Assembly (NCBI RefSeq): GCF_015159595.1
Contig: NZ_CP063304.1
Coordinates: forward strand, 3,410,001-3,474,000
Source: Blautia liquoris
Lineage (GTDB): Bacteria > Bacillota > Clostridia > Lachnospirales > Lachnospiraceae
DNA length: 64,000 bases
Reading direction: 5' to 3'
The position numbers and the translations under genes are program-made. The notes beneath the pieces were generated by a model that had not been told where the DNA came from, made no database searches, and saw nothing but the letters and a program-made list of their open reading frames with translations. Shown one piece after another: positions 43,905-51,720 of this stretch. How positions within the stretch are numbered: position 1 is the first letter of the stretch; each line of letters starts with the position of its first letter.

Positions 43905-44570
43905 CTAATTGATTCGTTTGTCGCTTCTGTTTGCGAGTTTCATGCCCGCCTCCTGAATCACTTGTACGATGATGACAAGAATTGCAACTGTGACGAGCAT
44001 AATATCCGTCTCATATCTGTTGTATCCATAACGGATTGCAATATCTCCAAGTCCCCCTCCTCCAACGAAACCTGACATTGCCGAGTAGGAGAGGATTGTT
44101 GTAATTGACAATGCCGCTCCCACCAACAGGGACGGTTTCGCCTCCGGCAGAAGAACTTTCATAATGATCTGCATGGTAGATGCCCCCATAGACTTCGCCG
44201 CTTCAATCACCCCGCTGTCTACTTCTTTAAAGGAAGATTCCACAACTCTGGCTACATAAGGAACGGAGGCCAGTGTCAGCGGCGGAATCACACCTTTCAC
44301 TCCGAGTGAGGTTCCTGCAAGCAGTCTTGTAAGCGGAATCATCATGACTAAGAAGATGATAAAGGGTATCGACCGGATCAGATTAATGATGATTCCCAAC
44401 GGTTTATGGATCCAGGGAACCGGATGAATCCCGTCTTTGTCCATAACCACCAGTATGATTCCCAGCGGAATACCAATTACATAGGCGAGAAGAGAAGCCA
44501 CCGATACCATCAGCAAAGTCTCCAGCGTCCCAATTTTAAGCATTTCAAACGTTGCTGCATCAAATAACAT
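43905..44570 (-). CDS. metI: Methionine ABC transporter permease
   Basis: A 221-residue permease with five membrane segments, the MetI core LETLLMVSVASLLAYVIGIPLG, IIRSIPFIIFLVMMIPLTRL and the EAA loop VIEAAKSMGASTMQIIMKVLLPEA. The start at 44570 overlaps the metN 3' end by 11 bases and follows AGGAGG by 9 bases; longer in-frame starts lie deeper inside metN. Together with MetN and MetQ it forms the methionine importer. Confidence 0.94.
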   Translation of the reverse strand: MLFDAATFEMLKIGTLETLLMVSVASLLAYVIGIPLGIILVVMDKDGIHPVPWIHKPLGIIINLIRSIPFIIFLVMMIPLTRLLAGTSLGVKGVIPPLTLASVPYVARVVESSFKEVDSGVIEAAKSMGASTMQIIMKVLLPEAKPSLLVGAALSITTILSYSAMSGFVGGGGLGDIAIRYGYNRYETDIMLVTVAILVIIVQVIQEAGMKLANRSDKRIN

Positions 44571-45582
44571 CGTCTTGTACCTCCTCATGTGGTATTTTTT
44601 TCGTCTCAAGGTACTTGAGCACCCGATTTTGATCTGTCTCGTCTTCCGGAAGCTGAATCACCATCTGACCCATGGCAGTTCCCTTGATATCTTTTGTCTC
44701 GGCGTGAATGATATTCACGGGAACTTTGCAAGACAAGATCATGTTCGCCAAAACCGGTTCAAAGGATGATCTTCCGTCAAAAGAAATTCGAATCTGCCTA
44801 CTCTTTCCGAACAGCGGTGCCTTATCCGTTGCATTTCCCAGGATCAGCTGACGGCCAATCTTAGATTTTGGTTCTGAAAAAATCTCTGCAACATTTCCCA
44901 CCTCGGCGATATGGCTCTGATCTATAATTGCAACGCGATCACAGATTGCTTCGATGACAGCCATCTCATGTGTGATCACTACCACAGTGACACCCATCGT
45001 TTTGTTGATATCCTTGAGCAGATTCAAGATTGACTTCGTGGTATTCGGATCCAGTGCACTGGTCGCCTCATCACAGAGAAGAATCTTTGGATTCGTGGCG
45101 AGAGCTCTGGCAATCGCCACTCTTTGTTTCTGGCCCCCTGAAAGTTGAGACGGGTAGGCTTTCGCACGATCTTCAAGCCCTACAATCTTTAAGAGATCCT
45201 TCGCTCTTTTTTCCGCCTCTTTCTTAGGTGTTTTTGCTATTTCAAGCGGAAAGCAGACATTTTGAAGTACATTTCTCTGTGCCAGCAGATTAAACTGCTG
45301 AAAAATCATTCCCATGGACTGTCTGACCTGTCTTAAGTCCTTGTCTTTTAAAGAAGACAGGCTTTTATTTTCAAAATACACCTTTCCGGCTGTCGGAACT
45401 TCCAGGTAGTTGATGCAGCGAACTAACGTACTTTTGCCCGCCCCACTCAAACCGATAATTCCGAATATTTCTCCGTGCTCGATGGAAAGATTAATATCAT
45501 CTAAAGCTCTGATTGGGCCATTAGAAGTATTAAACTCTTTTCCAAGTCCTTCAAGCCGGATAATCGGTTCCGCTGACTCCAT
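44560..45582 (-). CDS. metN: Methionine ABC transporter ATPase
   Basis: A 340-residue ATPase: Walker A GLSGAGKST, Q-loop MIFQQFNLL, signature [15 protein letters not shown], Walker B ILLCDEATSALD, and VVVITHEM. The C-terminal 90 residues form the NIL/ACT-like domain (IRISFDGRSSFEPVLANM, INIIHAETKDIKGTAMGQMVIQL) that senses methionine and inhibits transport. The ATG at 45582 follows GGAAGAG by 6 bases. Upstream lies a leader peptide rich in methionine and an intrinsic terminator, so transcription is probably attenuated by methionine supply. Confidence 0.95.
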   Translation of the reverse strand: MESAEPIIRLEGLGKEFNTSNGPIRALDDINLSIEHGEIFGIIGLSGAGKSTLVRCINYLEVPTAGKVYFENKSLSSLKDKDLRQVRQSMGMIFQQFNLLAQRNVLQNVCFPLEIAKTPKKEAEKRAKDLLKIVGLEDRAKAYPSQLSGGQKQRVAIARALATNPKILLCDEATSALDPNTTKSILNLLKDINKTMGVTVVVITHEMAVIEAICDRVAIIDQSHIAEVGNVAEIFSEPKSKIGRQLILGNATDKAPLFGKSRQIRISFDGRSSFEPVLANMILSCKVPVNIIHAETKDIKGTAMGQMVIQLPEDETDQNRVLKYLETKKIPHEEVQDDVI

Positions 45583-45604
45583 AACTTTCTCTTCCTTTCT
45601 AATA

Positions 45605-45638
45605 TAAAAAAGCCGCAAGTCCTGCACAGACCTGCGAC
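45605..45638 (-). terminator. Terminator in the metNIQ leader (candidate attenuator)
   Basis: On the minus strand GTCGCAGGTC and GACTTGCGGC pair (with G-U pairs) around a TGTGCAG-containing loop, followed by TTTTTT. The hairpin lies 36 bp after the leader peptide stop and 30 bp before the metN start. The 5' arm hexamer GTCGCA (45638-45633) is the exact complement of TGCGAC at leader codons 15-16, allowing an alternative pairing. Confidence 0.85.
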
Positions 45639-45673
45639 CTGATAATCCCCATTATATACTAAGGTTACTTAAA

Positions 45674-45772
45674 TCACAATCCATACAGTTTTTTTGAACA
45701 TGCAAACATACGACACATCATCATGTCGCACATCATAGACATATTCAGCTGCATGGTTTTATACTGGTTCAT
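45674..45772 (-). CDS. Methionine-rich leader peptide of metNIQ (32 codons)
   Basis: A small gene reading MNQYKTMQLNMSMMCDMMMC then RMFACSKKLYGL. Nine of 32 residues are methionine, six of them between codons 11 and 19, and three are cysteine. A strong ribosome binding site (AAGGAG, 9 bases before the ATG) and a consensus promoter 59-87 bp upstream support expression. The stop is TGA, and a Rho-independent terminator follows before metN. The arrangement is that of ribosome-mediated transcription attenuation: stalling at Met codons when charged tRNA-Met is scarce would change leader folding and let polymerase into metN. It is too short for most gene finders. Function is inferred; the peptide itself is unlikely to act. 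Confidence 0.85.
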   Translation of the reverse strand: MNQYKTMQLNMSMMCDMMMCRMFACSKKLYGL

Positions 45773-45830
45773 AATTTAAATCTCCTTCAGCAATCGATCA
45801 ATAAACTTAAAATCTTGCTTGTTAGGCGTT

Positions 45831-45859
45831 ATTCTACACTGTTCAAAAAGATTTGTCAA
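45831..45859 (-). promoter_or_regulatory. Promoter of the metNIQ leader transcript
   Basis: On the minus strand TTGACA (45859-45854) and TAGAAT (45836-45831) are 17 bp apart. Transcription would start near 45824, about 50 nt before the leader peptide. A second, poorer candidate (TTGTGA-17-TATAAT) lies over the end of the leader gene. Confidence 0.8.
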
Positions 45860-46026
45860 TACTCGATTTAAAATTTCGTGCTGGCAGCCGCGTGTTTCTA
45901 AGGGATTTTCAAGTTTGAGCTTAGACACCGGCAATACCGCATCCTGCGGCACTCTTCCCAGAACCAGCACTTACTGTTAGTATAAAACTGATCCCTGTTG
46001 GTTTCAATAGTTTTTATCCCTGTTTT

Positions 46027-46257
46027 TCAGCTTTTTTGATGATTTTTTATTGCTTTCATATAGATCTTTTCGTGGCAGTTTGGACACTGCAGTCTTCTCT
46101 CATCCGCAGCATTGAATGCTGTTAAAGAGTGAAAAAAAGTCGGTTTAAATGGATGATGGCATTTCGGGCAAATATAATGATAGTGCTTCCATATATACAC
46201 ATGTGTCAATAACCCCCATAGAACTATTCCAACAATCCAGAAAATCATATTACCCAT
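46027..46257 (-). CDS. Small membrane-anchored zinc-ribbon protein
   Basis: A 76-residue protein with one N-terminal membrane helix (NMIFWIVGIVLWGLLTHVYI) and two CxxC knuckles (CPKC near residue 33, CPNC near 60), the pattern of a zinc ribbon on the cytoplasmic side. I start at the ATG at 46257, 8 bases after AGGAG; the GTG at 46263 is less well placed. It stands between the metNIQ leader and the DUF4097 gene. Function is unknown. Confidence 0.7.
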   Translation of the reverse strand: MGNMIFWIVGIVLWGLLTHVYIWKHYHYICPKCHHPFKPTFFHSLTAFNAADERRLQCPNCHEKIYMKAIKNHQKS

Positions 46258-46296
46258 AGGCACTTCTCCTAATCATACATATTACATTCTCAATCC

Positions 46297-47253
46297 CTAT
46301 TTTCTCTTCTTAATATTGATATCCCCATTTACTGTATCAAAACGAAATGAGGCTTTTCCTTCCTTGTAACTTCCCTTATCTTCCCATTGTTTCACGGGAA
46401 AATCGCATTTTAGAGATCCGCTGACTGTATCCTTCTCATAGGTGAAGCCTTCGTTATCCGGAATACGCAACACAACATCCCCGCTGGTCGTATCTGTGCT
46501 TACATCTTTCGGACAAAGCCCAGAGTCTATATCCATATCCCCGGAAACAGAATCCAGATCCAGTTTTACAAATTTTCCCTCTAGCGTCACATCTCCACTT
46601 GTAGTATTCGTCTCCACTTTTCTCTTTACGATCAAATTTTCCGATGAAAGACTTCCGCTTGTACTGTCCATAGAAAGATCACTTGCCCGACAATTTACCA
46701 GTGTAAAATCTCCGGAGACCGAATCCAGTTTGATCTTCTGTGCCGATACACCTTCAATTCTATTATCCGAAGATACCGTATCAACAGAAACAGTACCTAA
46801 TGAACTGACCGTTTGGACGGGAATTTTGACGGTCAATTGTTTATCCAGCCTTCTGCTTCCCTTCCAAAAGGAAGAAAGTATCCTTTTCCCGGATTTCTGA
46901 TATTGTATATTCAGTTTTCCGTTCTCATTATAATAGTGAAGTTGTTCTTTCTTCTCAAGCTTTCTGTTTGATACTTCCGAAAGTTGAATGGTATCTCCAT
47001 CGTAAATCTCCACATTCACGCTGCCGTCTACCCAGTTTACAGATAAATCCTTTACCTTGTTTCCCTGAATTTTGGTTTCTCCGGCCTGGTACTTATCTGC
47101 ATGTTTGTAATAATCTCCAGATCCAGAGAACAAGATGCTGCCTCCTATGTTTGAAAACCCGCCCCTTAAACCTATAAACATAATGCAGCATAAGGCAATA
47201 GCCGTAACTGACCATGCAATAATCCTTATAATCGCCGACTGTTTTCTATCCAT
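46297..47253 (-). CDS. Membrane-anchored DUF4097 beta-helix protein
   Basis: A 318-residue protein with an N-terminal membrane helix (IIRIIAWSVTAIALCCIMFI) followed by an extracytoplasmic DUF4097 domain. The domain is built of repeats around the pattern VSGD/TSGD (SVSGDFTLVNC, TTSGDVTLEG, SVSGDMDIDS, TTSGDVVLR, TVNGDINI), consistent with a beta-helix. It is the third gene of a padR-HAAS-DUF4097 set with a 2-bp gap. Such sets are common in Firmicutes and are thought to respond to envelope conditions, but the role is not established. Confidence 0.85.
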   Translation of the reverse strand: MDRKQSAIIRIIAWSVTAIALCCIMFIGLRGGFSNIGGSILFSGSGDYYKHADKYQAGETKIQGNKVKDLSVNWVDGSVNVEIYDGDTIQLSEVSNRKLEKKEQLHYYNENGKLNIQYQKSGKRILSSFWKGSRRLDKQLTVKIPVQTVSSLGTVSVDTVSSDNRIEGVSAQKIKLDSVSGDFTLVNCRASDLSMDSTSGSLSSENLIVKRKVETNTTSGDVTLEGKFVKLDLDSVSGDMDIDSGLCPKDVSTDTTSGDVVLRIPDNEGFTYEKDTVSGSLKCDFPVKQWEDKGSYKEGKASFRFDTVNGDINIKKRK

Positions 47254-47255
47254 CC

Positions 47256-47927
47256 TTACCTCTGCTTTCCAAGCTCAAATACTGCCTTAATAATTCCCTC
47301 AATTGCTGCGCCTATCAGGAACATCACCCAGGTTATGTGCCAGGCCATGGTCATAAAGCTGATTACAAAGTAAATCACCGTGATAATTGACCACATCGCA
47401 CTGCTTATAGCTTTTCTTGCTCTTTGGTTGGTATCATTCTGATTCTGCCATTCCTTGAACTCCTCTACAATCGAATCATCCAACTTATGGTAACGAGGTT
47501 TCGTCATATTGTTGTAGATGAGTATTCCTGTAGCTACGGCTACAATCAGAAACATAAGTATGGGACCCCATTTGTCCTCATACCTCGTATCCGACAACAA
47601 TATGGGGGGAACTACACTTATAATATACATCATGACCGCCACGGAGGTCAAAATCGCTGATTTCTTTTTACCCTCCTTCATCTCTTCGTCTGAAAGCGGG
47701 GAGGATGCACAGTTCTCCATCTGCAGTCCTTCCAGCAATTCATCCATATCGCCCACGCTGGATACTGCAATGTTATAGGCAGCCTCCGGCGTCTTTCCCT
47801 CCGCAATCAAATCATGGTACTTATCAAGCAAATTCTGTAAAATCTCTTCTTTCAATTCCACGGAATGTCGGGTCGGTTTCACCTCCCGAAACACATGATC
47901 CATATATGCCCTTAATTTATCTTTCAT
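47256..47927 (-). CDS. HAAS/DUF1700-type membrane protein
   Basis: A 223-residue protein. The N-terminal 80 residues are a HAAS-like helical domain (MKDKLRAYMDHVFREV, VELKEEILQNLLDKYHDL, AAYNIAVSSVGDMDELL). Four membrane helices follow. Such proteins usually occur with a PadR regulator, as here, where its start (47927, 6 bases after GGAGG) overlaps the padR 3' end by 11 bases. It is probably a signalling or regulatory partner for the PadR protein. Confidence 0.85.
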   Translation of the reverse strand: MKDKLRAYMDHVFREVKPTRHSVELKEEILQNLLDKYHDLIAEGKTPEAAYNIAVSSVGDMDELLEGLQMENCASSPLSDEEMKEGKKKSAILTSVAVMMYIISVVPPILLSDTRYEDKWGPILMFLIVAVATGILIYNNMTKPRYHKLDDSIVEEFKEWQNQNDTNQRARKAISSAMWSIITVIYFVISFMTMAWHITWVMFLIGAAIEGIIKAVFELGKQR

Positions 47928-48273
47928 CCTGATCCTCCTCTTCCTCATCGCATTGAATGAGGATATCTATTAAATGTTTGGATTCCTCCCACTCTTTCTT
48001 CATTCTTTCGTAGGCCAGCTTACCCTCCCCCGTAATCGTGTAATAACGCCTGCGGGCTCCCGTAGTCTCATCTCCCCAGTAAGAACTGATATAGCCTGAC
48101 TGTTCCAAGCGCCTGAAGGCCGTATATAAGGTTGCTTCTTTCAGTTCATATTGATTATCCGTCTTAATCTGAATCTCTTTATTGATTCTGTATCCGTAAC
48201 TATCTTTACGGGCCAGATGGGCCAAAATAATCGTATCGGTATGTCCGCGAATCAGATCCGATGCTATCGACAT
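47917..48273 (-). CDS. PadR family transcriptional regulator
   Basis: A 118-residue winged-helix regulator. It has the PadR pattern LIRGHTDTIILAHLARKDSYGYRI, ATLYTAFRRLEQSGYISSYW and RRRYYTITGEGKLAYERM. The ATG at 48273 has GGAGG 7 bases upstream; the ATG at 48279 has only 1-base spacing. It leads the padR-HAAS-DUF4097 operon and likely represses its own promoter, where a palindrome lies between -35 and -10. Confidence 0.92.
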   Translation of the reverse strand: MSIASDLIRGHTDTIILAHLARKDSYGYRINKEIQIKTDNQYELKEATLYTAFRRLEQSGYISSYWGDETTGARRRYYTITGEGKLAYERMKKEWEESKHLIDILIQCDEEEEDQDER

Positions 48274-48298
48274 ATGCATACCTCCTTTTCTTAATTAC

Positions 48299-48327
48299 AT
48301 TAAATCATATGATACCTCGTCTGTCAA
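48299..48327 (-). promoter_or_regulatory. padR promoter with internal palindrome
   Basis: On the minus strand TTGACA (48327-48322) and TTTAAT (48304-48299) are 17 bp apart. The spacer contains the perfect palindrome ATCATATGAT (48304-48313), a plausible PadR operator. Confidence 0.6.
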
Positions 48328-48350
48328 TGTATATATTAGTTTAATTTACA

Positions 48351-48393
48351 AAAAAGAGCATCATGCGAGTAAAATCCGCATCATGCTCTTTTT
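48351..48393. terminator. Terminator after the HAD hydrolase gene
   Basis: AGAGCATCATGCG pairs with CGCATCATGCTCT except at one central position. Runs of A and T flank it on both sides. It separates the HAD gene from padR. Confidence 0.75.
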
Positions 48394-48422
48394 GATATAC
48401 GTCGCTATGCAGCTGCACTTTC

Positions 48423-49067
48423 CTAAAGCAGTTCACCAAAGTTATAGATATATTTGTCGGCCTGTTGTATGATCTCCTCTTTTTCATGGTCCGAGTGTAT
48501 ATCATAAACACCAACAGTATAAAAACCTCCCGATTTTGCTCCCTGAATGCCTTTTAAAATGTCCTCAAACACTATGGAGTCAGAAGGTACACATTGGACT
48601 TTTCGGACGGCTGCTTCATACACATCCGGATATTCCTTTCCCCTGCCATTCACGTCACGTACCGTTGCAATATGTTCAAAAAAGTGCAAAACTTCGTTGT
48701 GCAAAAGCGCTGGTTCGAACAGTTCAGGATCGGATGAAGTTGCTCCTGCAATATGGATACCTTGCTCTTTCAGTATCTCGAGGTATTCTTTGACATGAGG
48801 CTTTAACACCACCTTAGATGCATAGGCATCTCTTGCTATATCAAACCACTCTCGTATGATTGATTCCGTCATATCCTTCAATCCGAAACGACTCTTTGTA
48901 TAATTTGCCGCAACATCATTCTCCATAGAATGAACCATCTTTAGATAATCATCCGGCATCGGAATTCCTCTTCTTCTTAGAAACTCGACATCCACAGATG
49001 CCCAGACTCCAATCGAATCCAAAAGTGTACCATCCAAATCAAAAATTGCTGCCTGGAAATTCTTCAT
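48423..49067 (-). CDS. HAD superfamily hydrolase (beta-phosphoglucomutase-like)
   Basis: A 214-residue phosphatase or phosphomutase. It has motif I FDLDGTLLDS at residues 9-18, a helical cap (AANYTKSRFGLKDMTESI), motif II ATSSD, a motif III Lys region, and motif IV in IVFEDILKGIQGAKSGG. It probably dephosphorylates a sugar phosphate or similar small molecule. It stands between azlCD and the padR operon on the same strand, 36 bp after azlD. Confidence 0.9.
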   Translation of the reverse strand: MKNFQAAIFDLDGTLLDSIGVWASVDVEFLRRRGIPMPDDYLKMVHSMENDVAANYTKSRFGLKDMTESIIREWFDIARDAYASKVVLKPHVKEYLEILKEQGIHIAGATSSDPELFEPALLHNEVLHFFEHIATVRDVNGRGKEYPDVYEAAVRKVQCVPSDSIVFEDILKGIQGAKSGGFYTVGVYDIHSDHEKEEIIQQADKYIYNFGELL

Positions 49068-49103
49068 TTGATTTTCTCCTCAATTCCCTGTCAATCAGCG
49101 AGT

Positions 49104-49427
49104 TTAAAATACCACCTGCACCAACAACATATAAACCGCGGTTCCGCCTATAATTGAAAGCAATGTATTATGTTTCAACTTGTGCAAGATTGTAACTATC
49201 AAAAGTGCAAGGATCTCGGGAATGCCGTGTGTTCTCCCGGTAAATGAGATGTTCCTCAGACAATAGACAACGAGCATGCTCATGATGGCATATGGAAACA
49301 CATTTCCAAGATAGAGCACAGCCTTTGGTATATGCTTTCGAAATACTGCGAAGGGAAGAATTCTTATCATAATCGTGACAATGGATATCACCGCTATGAG
49401 CAGCAAAGTGTATGTATTTTTAGTCAT
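49104..49427 (-). CDS. azlD: AzlD family branched-chain amino acid export subunit
   Basis: A 107-residue protein with four membrane helices (YTLLLIAVISIVTIMIRILP, AVLYLGNVFPYAIMSMLVVY, ILALLIVTILHKL and the C-terminal helix). It is the small subunit of AzlCD-type exporters for branched-chain amino acids and analogues. Its start overlaps the azlC 3' end by 8 bases. Confidence 0.9.
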   Translation of the reverse strand: MTKNTYTLLLIAVISIVTIMIRILPFAVFRKHIPKAVLYLGNVFPYAIMSMLVVYCLRNISFTGRTHGIPEILALLIVTILHKLKHNTLLSIIGGTAVYMLLVQVVF

Positions 49428-50130
49428 CTATTACCTCTTCCTCCAGCCAGTGCTTTTCTGCAATAAGAACAACTGTGATGATAAGCATGCTCGGTATCAA
49501 AAACTGATCCGCTCCGAATATAATCAGACAGATAACTGAAATCGCCAGACCTGTAACCGAGGCAATATGATTTTCTGACTTCTCCCACTGCTCCAGCCAT
49601 ATAATTGCGAACAGAGCTGTCATCGCAAAATCAACCCCCGTCGTGTCAAATGACAAAGCACTCCCTATCAAACCGCCGAGAATACTGCCGAATACCCAGT
49701 AGAACTGATCCAGAGCCGAGACATAAAGATAGTATCTTTTTGACTCAACAGATTGTGGCAGATCCGGTGAGCACACCAGCGAAAATGTCTCATCCGTCAG
49801 AGAATAGATCAGATACGGTTTGGCCTTTCCCGTATTCTTATAGCGATTCAACATCGTAATTCCATAAAACAGATGTCTGATATTCACCATAATCGTCATC
49901 AGTGCCGCTGTAATCAAAGATGCACCACCCGCGATCAGATCCACTGCGACATACTGCATAGACCCGGCATAAATCGATATGCCCATCAGTGCCGCCCACC
50001 ACCAGCCATAGCCCTTGTCCTGCAGCAAAATGCCAAAACCCATTCCAAGAACCAGATACCCCGCCATTACGGGAATTGAGGCCTTAAAAGCATATTTAAA
50101 AGTGTGTTTTTCTACGGCCATATCTTCCAA
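49420..50130 (-). CDS. azlC: AzlC family branched-chain amino acid exporter subunit
   Basis: A 236-residue membrane protein with the AzlC pattern FKASIPVMAGYLVLGMGFGIL, MGISIYAGSMQYVAVDLI and NIRHLFYGITML. The start is probably the TTG at 50130, with AGGAAG 6 bases upstream; the ATG at 50121 has too little spacing to GGAAG. The right end of an IS605-type element lies about 70 bp upstream, so the native promoter may have been separated from the gene. Confidence 0.9.
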   Translation of the reverse strand: MEDMAVEKHTFKYAFKASIPVMAGYLVLGMGFGILLQDKGYGWWWAALMGISIYAGSMQYVAVDLIAGGASLITAALMTIMVNIRHLFYGITMLNRYKNTGKAKPYLIYSLTDETFSLVCSPDLPQSVESKRYYLYVSALDQFYWVFGSILGGLIGSALSFDTTGVDFAMTALFAIIWLEQWEKSENHIASVTGLAISVICLIIFGADQFLIPSMLIITVVLIAEKHWLEEEVIDD

Positions 50131-50202
50131 TCAAAACTTCCTTTCCTCGAAATGTAAACCCATATTTTCGTATCCGTGCATCAGGTTTAATAATATTGTG
50201 AC

Positions 50203-50340
50203 CTACTCCCACCACTTAAATCTCATGATTTTGAAGTGAGGGCTTCCTGTTCAATAGCCCCAACGGGCTAAGTATCTGCAGGCTATCCCCGTGTGCCCCA
50301 CGGTTTTTGCCCGGTTACAGGCATTTTTTCGGTGAAGTTA
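50203..50340 (-). ncRNA. Candidate omega RNA (TnpB guide RNA scaffold)
   Basis: The 3' end of tnpB and the following right end of IS605 elements normally produce the TnpB guide RNA. This stretch is structured: AGCCCGTTGGGGCT (50257-50270 region), CCGTGGGGCACACGG (50287-50302), and the right-end hairpin at 50213-50238. The guide would be the sequence just beyond about 50200. The partner TnpB here is broken. Confidence 0.4.
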
Positions 50341-51263
50341 TGCACATAATATTTTTCTTCCCTCTTCACGGATATTGATTGCCGCGTTGACATCCCTGTC
50401 CATCCGGTTTCCACAACGACACTCATATATCCGCTCCGATAATTTTAATTCTTTTTTTACTGCTCCACATTTACAGCACGTCTTACTTGATGGATAGAAC
50501 CTATCTATTCTCACCAGCCTCTTTCCCTGATCCGTCAGCTTGTATTCCAGCATTCCCAGAAACATTCCATATCCATTATCCATAACACTCTTCCCAAAGT
50601 GCAGACTCCGGCTCATGGTTTTCATGTTCAGATCTTCTACGCACACTGTATCATAACTGTCCGCCAATTTTCTGCCCGGCTTCCGTCTGAAAACACCGCC
50701 ATACCGCTCATGGCAAAGTCCATTCCCAACATCTTTTCTACCACCTCTTTCTCCTCACTTATTTGGCTCTCATAAGTATAGAGAAGACTGGCATAATATT
50801 TTCCGGACGGTTCCTGAGTGACCGTCACCGATTTCAATTGATATTCTTTCGGTATCTGTCGGTGCTGTACCAGTTTTACATGAGACATTTTCGGAAGCTT
50901 CAGCTTTCCTTCTTCCAGTTTGATATTTCCATTTACTACATTCGTCGTATAACTTGCACGGCTTCTGTGTTTTGATTTGAACTTTGGAAAACCACTCTGC
51001 GGATTTCTAAAAAAGTTCTGATATGCCCTTTCCAGATGAAGCTGCACATTGGCTAGTGCCAGTGAATCCACCTCTTTCAGCCACGGATACTGTTTTTTAT
51101 AAAAAGCCGGCGTATTCTTCAACCGCTTTTTACTTTTTTGATATTCTTTCATCTTATCTTCCAACATCACGTTGTATAGAAACCGGCAGCATCCAAAGGT
51201 TCTTGCAAACTGTTCTCCCTGCTCTTTATTTGGATAGATACGAAATTTTATGGCTTTGTTCAT
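50338..51263 (-). pseudogene. tnpB: tnpB, RNA-guided endonuclease, internal deletion with frameshift
   Basis: Two frames together cover most of a TnpB. The first (51263-50637) has the N-terminal signature IKFRIYPNKEQGEQF and reaches the first RuvC aspartate in MLGMDFAMSGMAVFSDGS, then runs out of frame. The second (to 50338) resumes at KLADSYDTVCVEDLNMK, containing the RuvC glutamate, the zinc knuckles CCKCG and CRCG, and the last aspartate in DRDVNAAIN. About 60-65 residues normally between DGS and KLADSY are missing. The catalytic residues survive, but no single protein can contain them all. Confidence 0.85.
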
Positions 51264-51673
51264 GCTTTCTCACCCTGACTTTCAATATAAGCCCGTATGG
51301 TTTCGATTGGTGCTCCTCCTGCACTGAGCAGACAAAAACTCTGGCTCCAGAATGCTTCTTTCCAAAGTTTCTCTCGAATCTGTGGATATTCTTTCTTAAT
51401 TAACCGACTGCCTGCACTCTTATAGGCATTGATAAATTTGCTGAGTTCGCTTTTCGGCTAAGCCCGGAACATCACATGAACATGATCTCTGTCATGATTC
51501 CATTCTTCCAAGGTAATTCCATACTTGGGTGCAATATAAGAAAAAATCTCCTCCGCCCTTTTAGAACTATCATCATCAATCACTTTTCTCCTGTATTTTA
51601 CGACCATAATCAGATGGTAATACAGGAGGAATACTGAATGTGCATTATTATCCAATTTATTTACATTGATCAT
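51260..51673 (-). pseudogene. tnpA: tnpA, IS200-type HUH transposase with in-frame amber codon
   Basis: The frame starts near MINVNKLDNNAHSVFLLYYH and carries the HUH metal motif HVHVMF. A TAG stop follows FRA (51458-51460). Downstream the same frame goes on with PKSELSKFINAYKSAG and ends ETIRAYIESQGEKA, including the likely catalytic tyrosine in IRAYI. So a single nonsense change separates the HUH motif from the tyrosine. The stop of the frame overlaps the tnpB start (ATGA). Readthrough or suppression would restore it. Confidence 0.85.
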
Positions 51674-51720
51674 CTCTTTTCTCTTATCGACTGATGATAG
51701 CATAACACATTTTTGTCATA

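Noticed and set aside
45651-45680. Second promoter (TTGTGA-17-TATAAT) at the end of the Met leader gene
   Set aside because: Its -35 is weak and a better promoter lies upstream of the leader. It would also skip the leader peptide. It is kept only as an alternative.
45776-45970. 64-codon open frame on the minus strand upstream of the metNIQ leader peptide
   Set aside because: It overlaps the TTGACA/TAGAAT promoter and the leader ribosome binding site, and it resembles no family I know. The promoter reading explains the region better.
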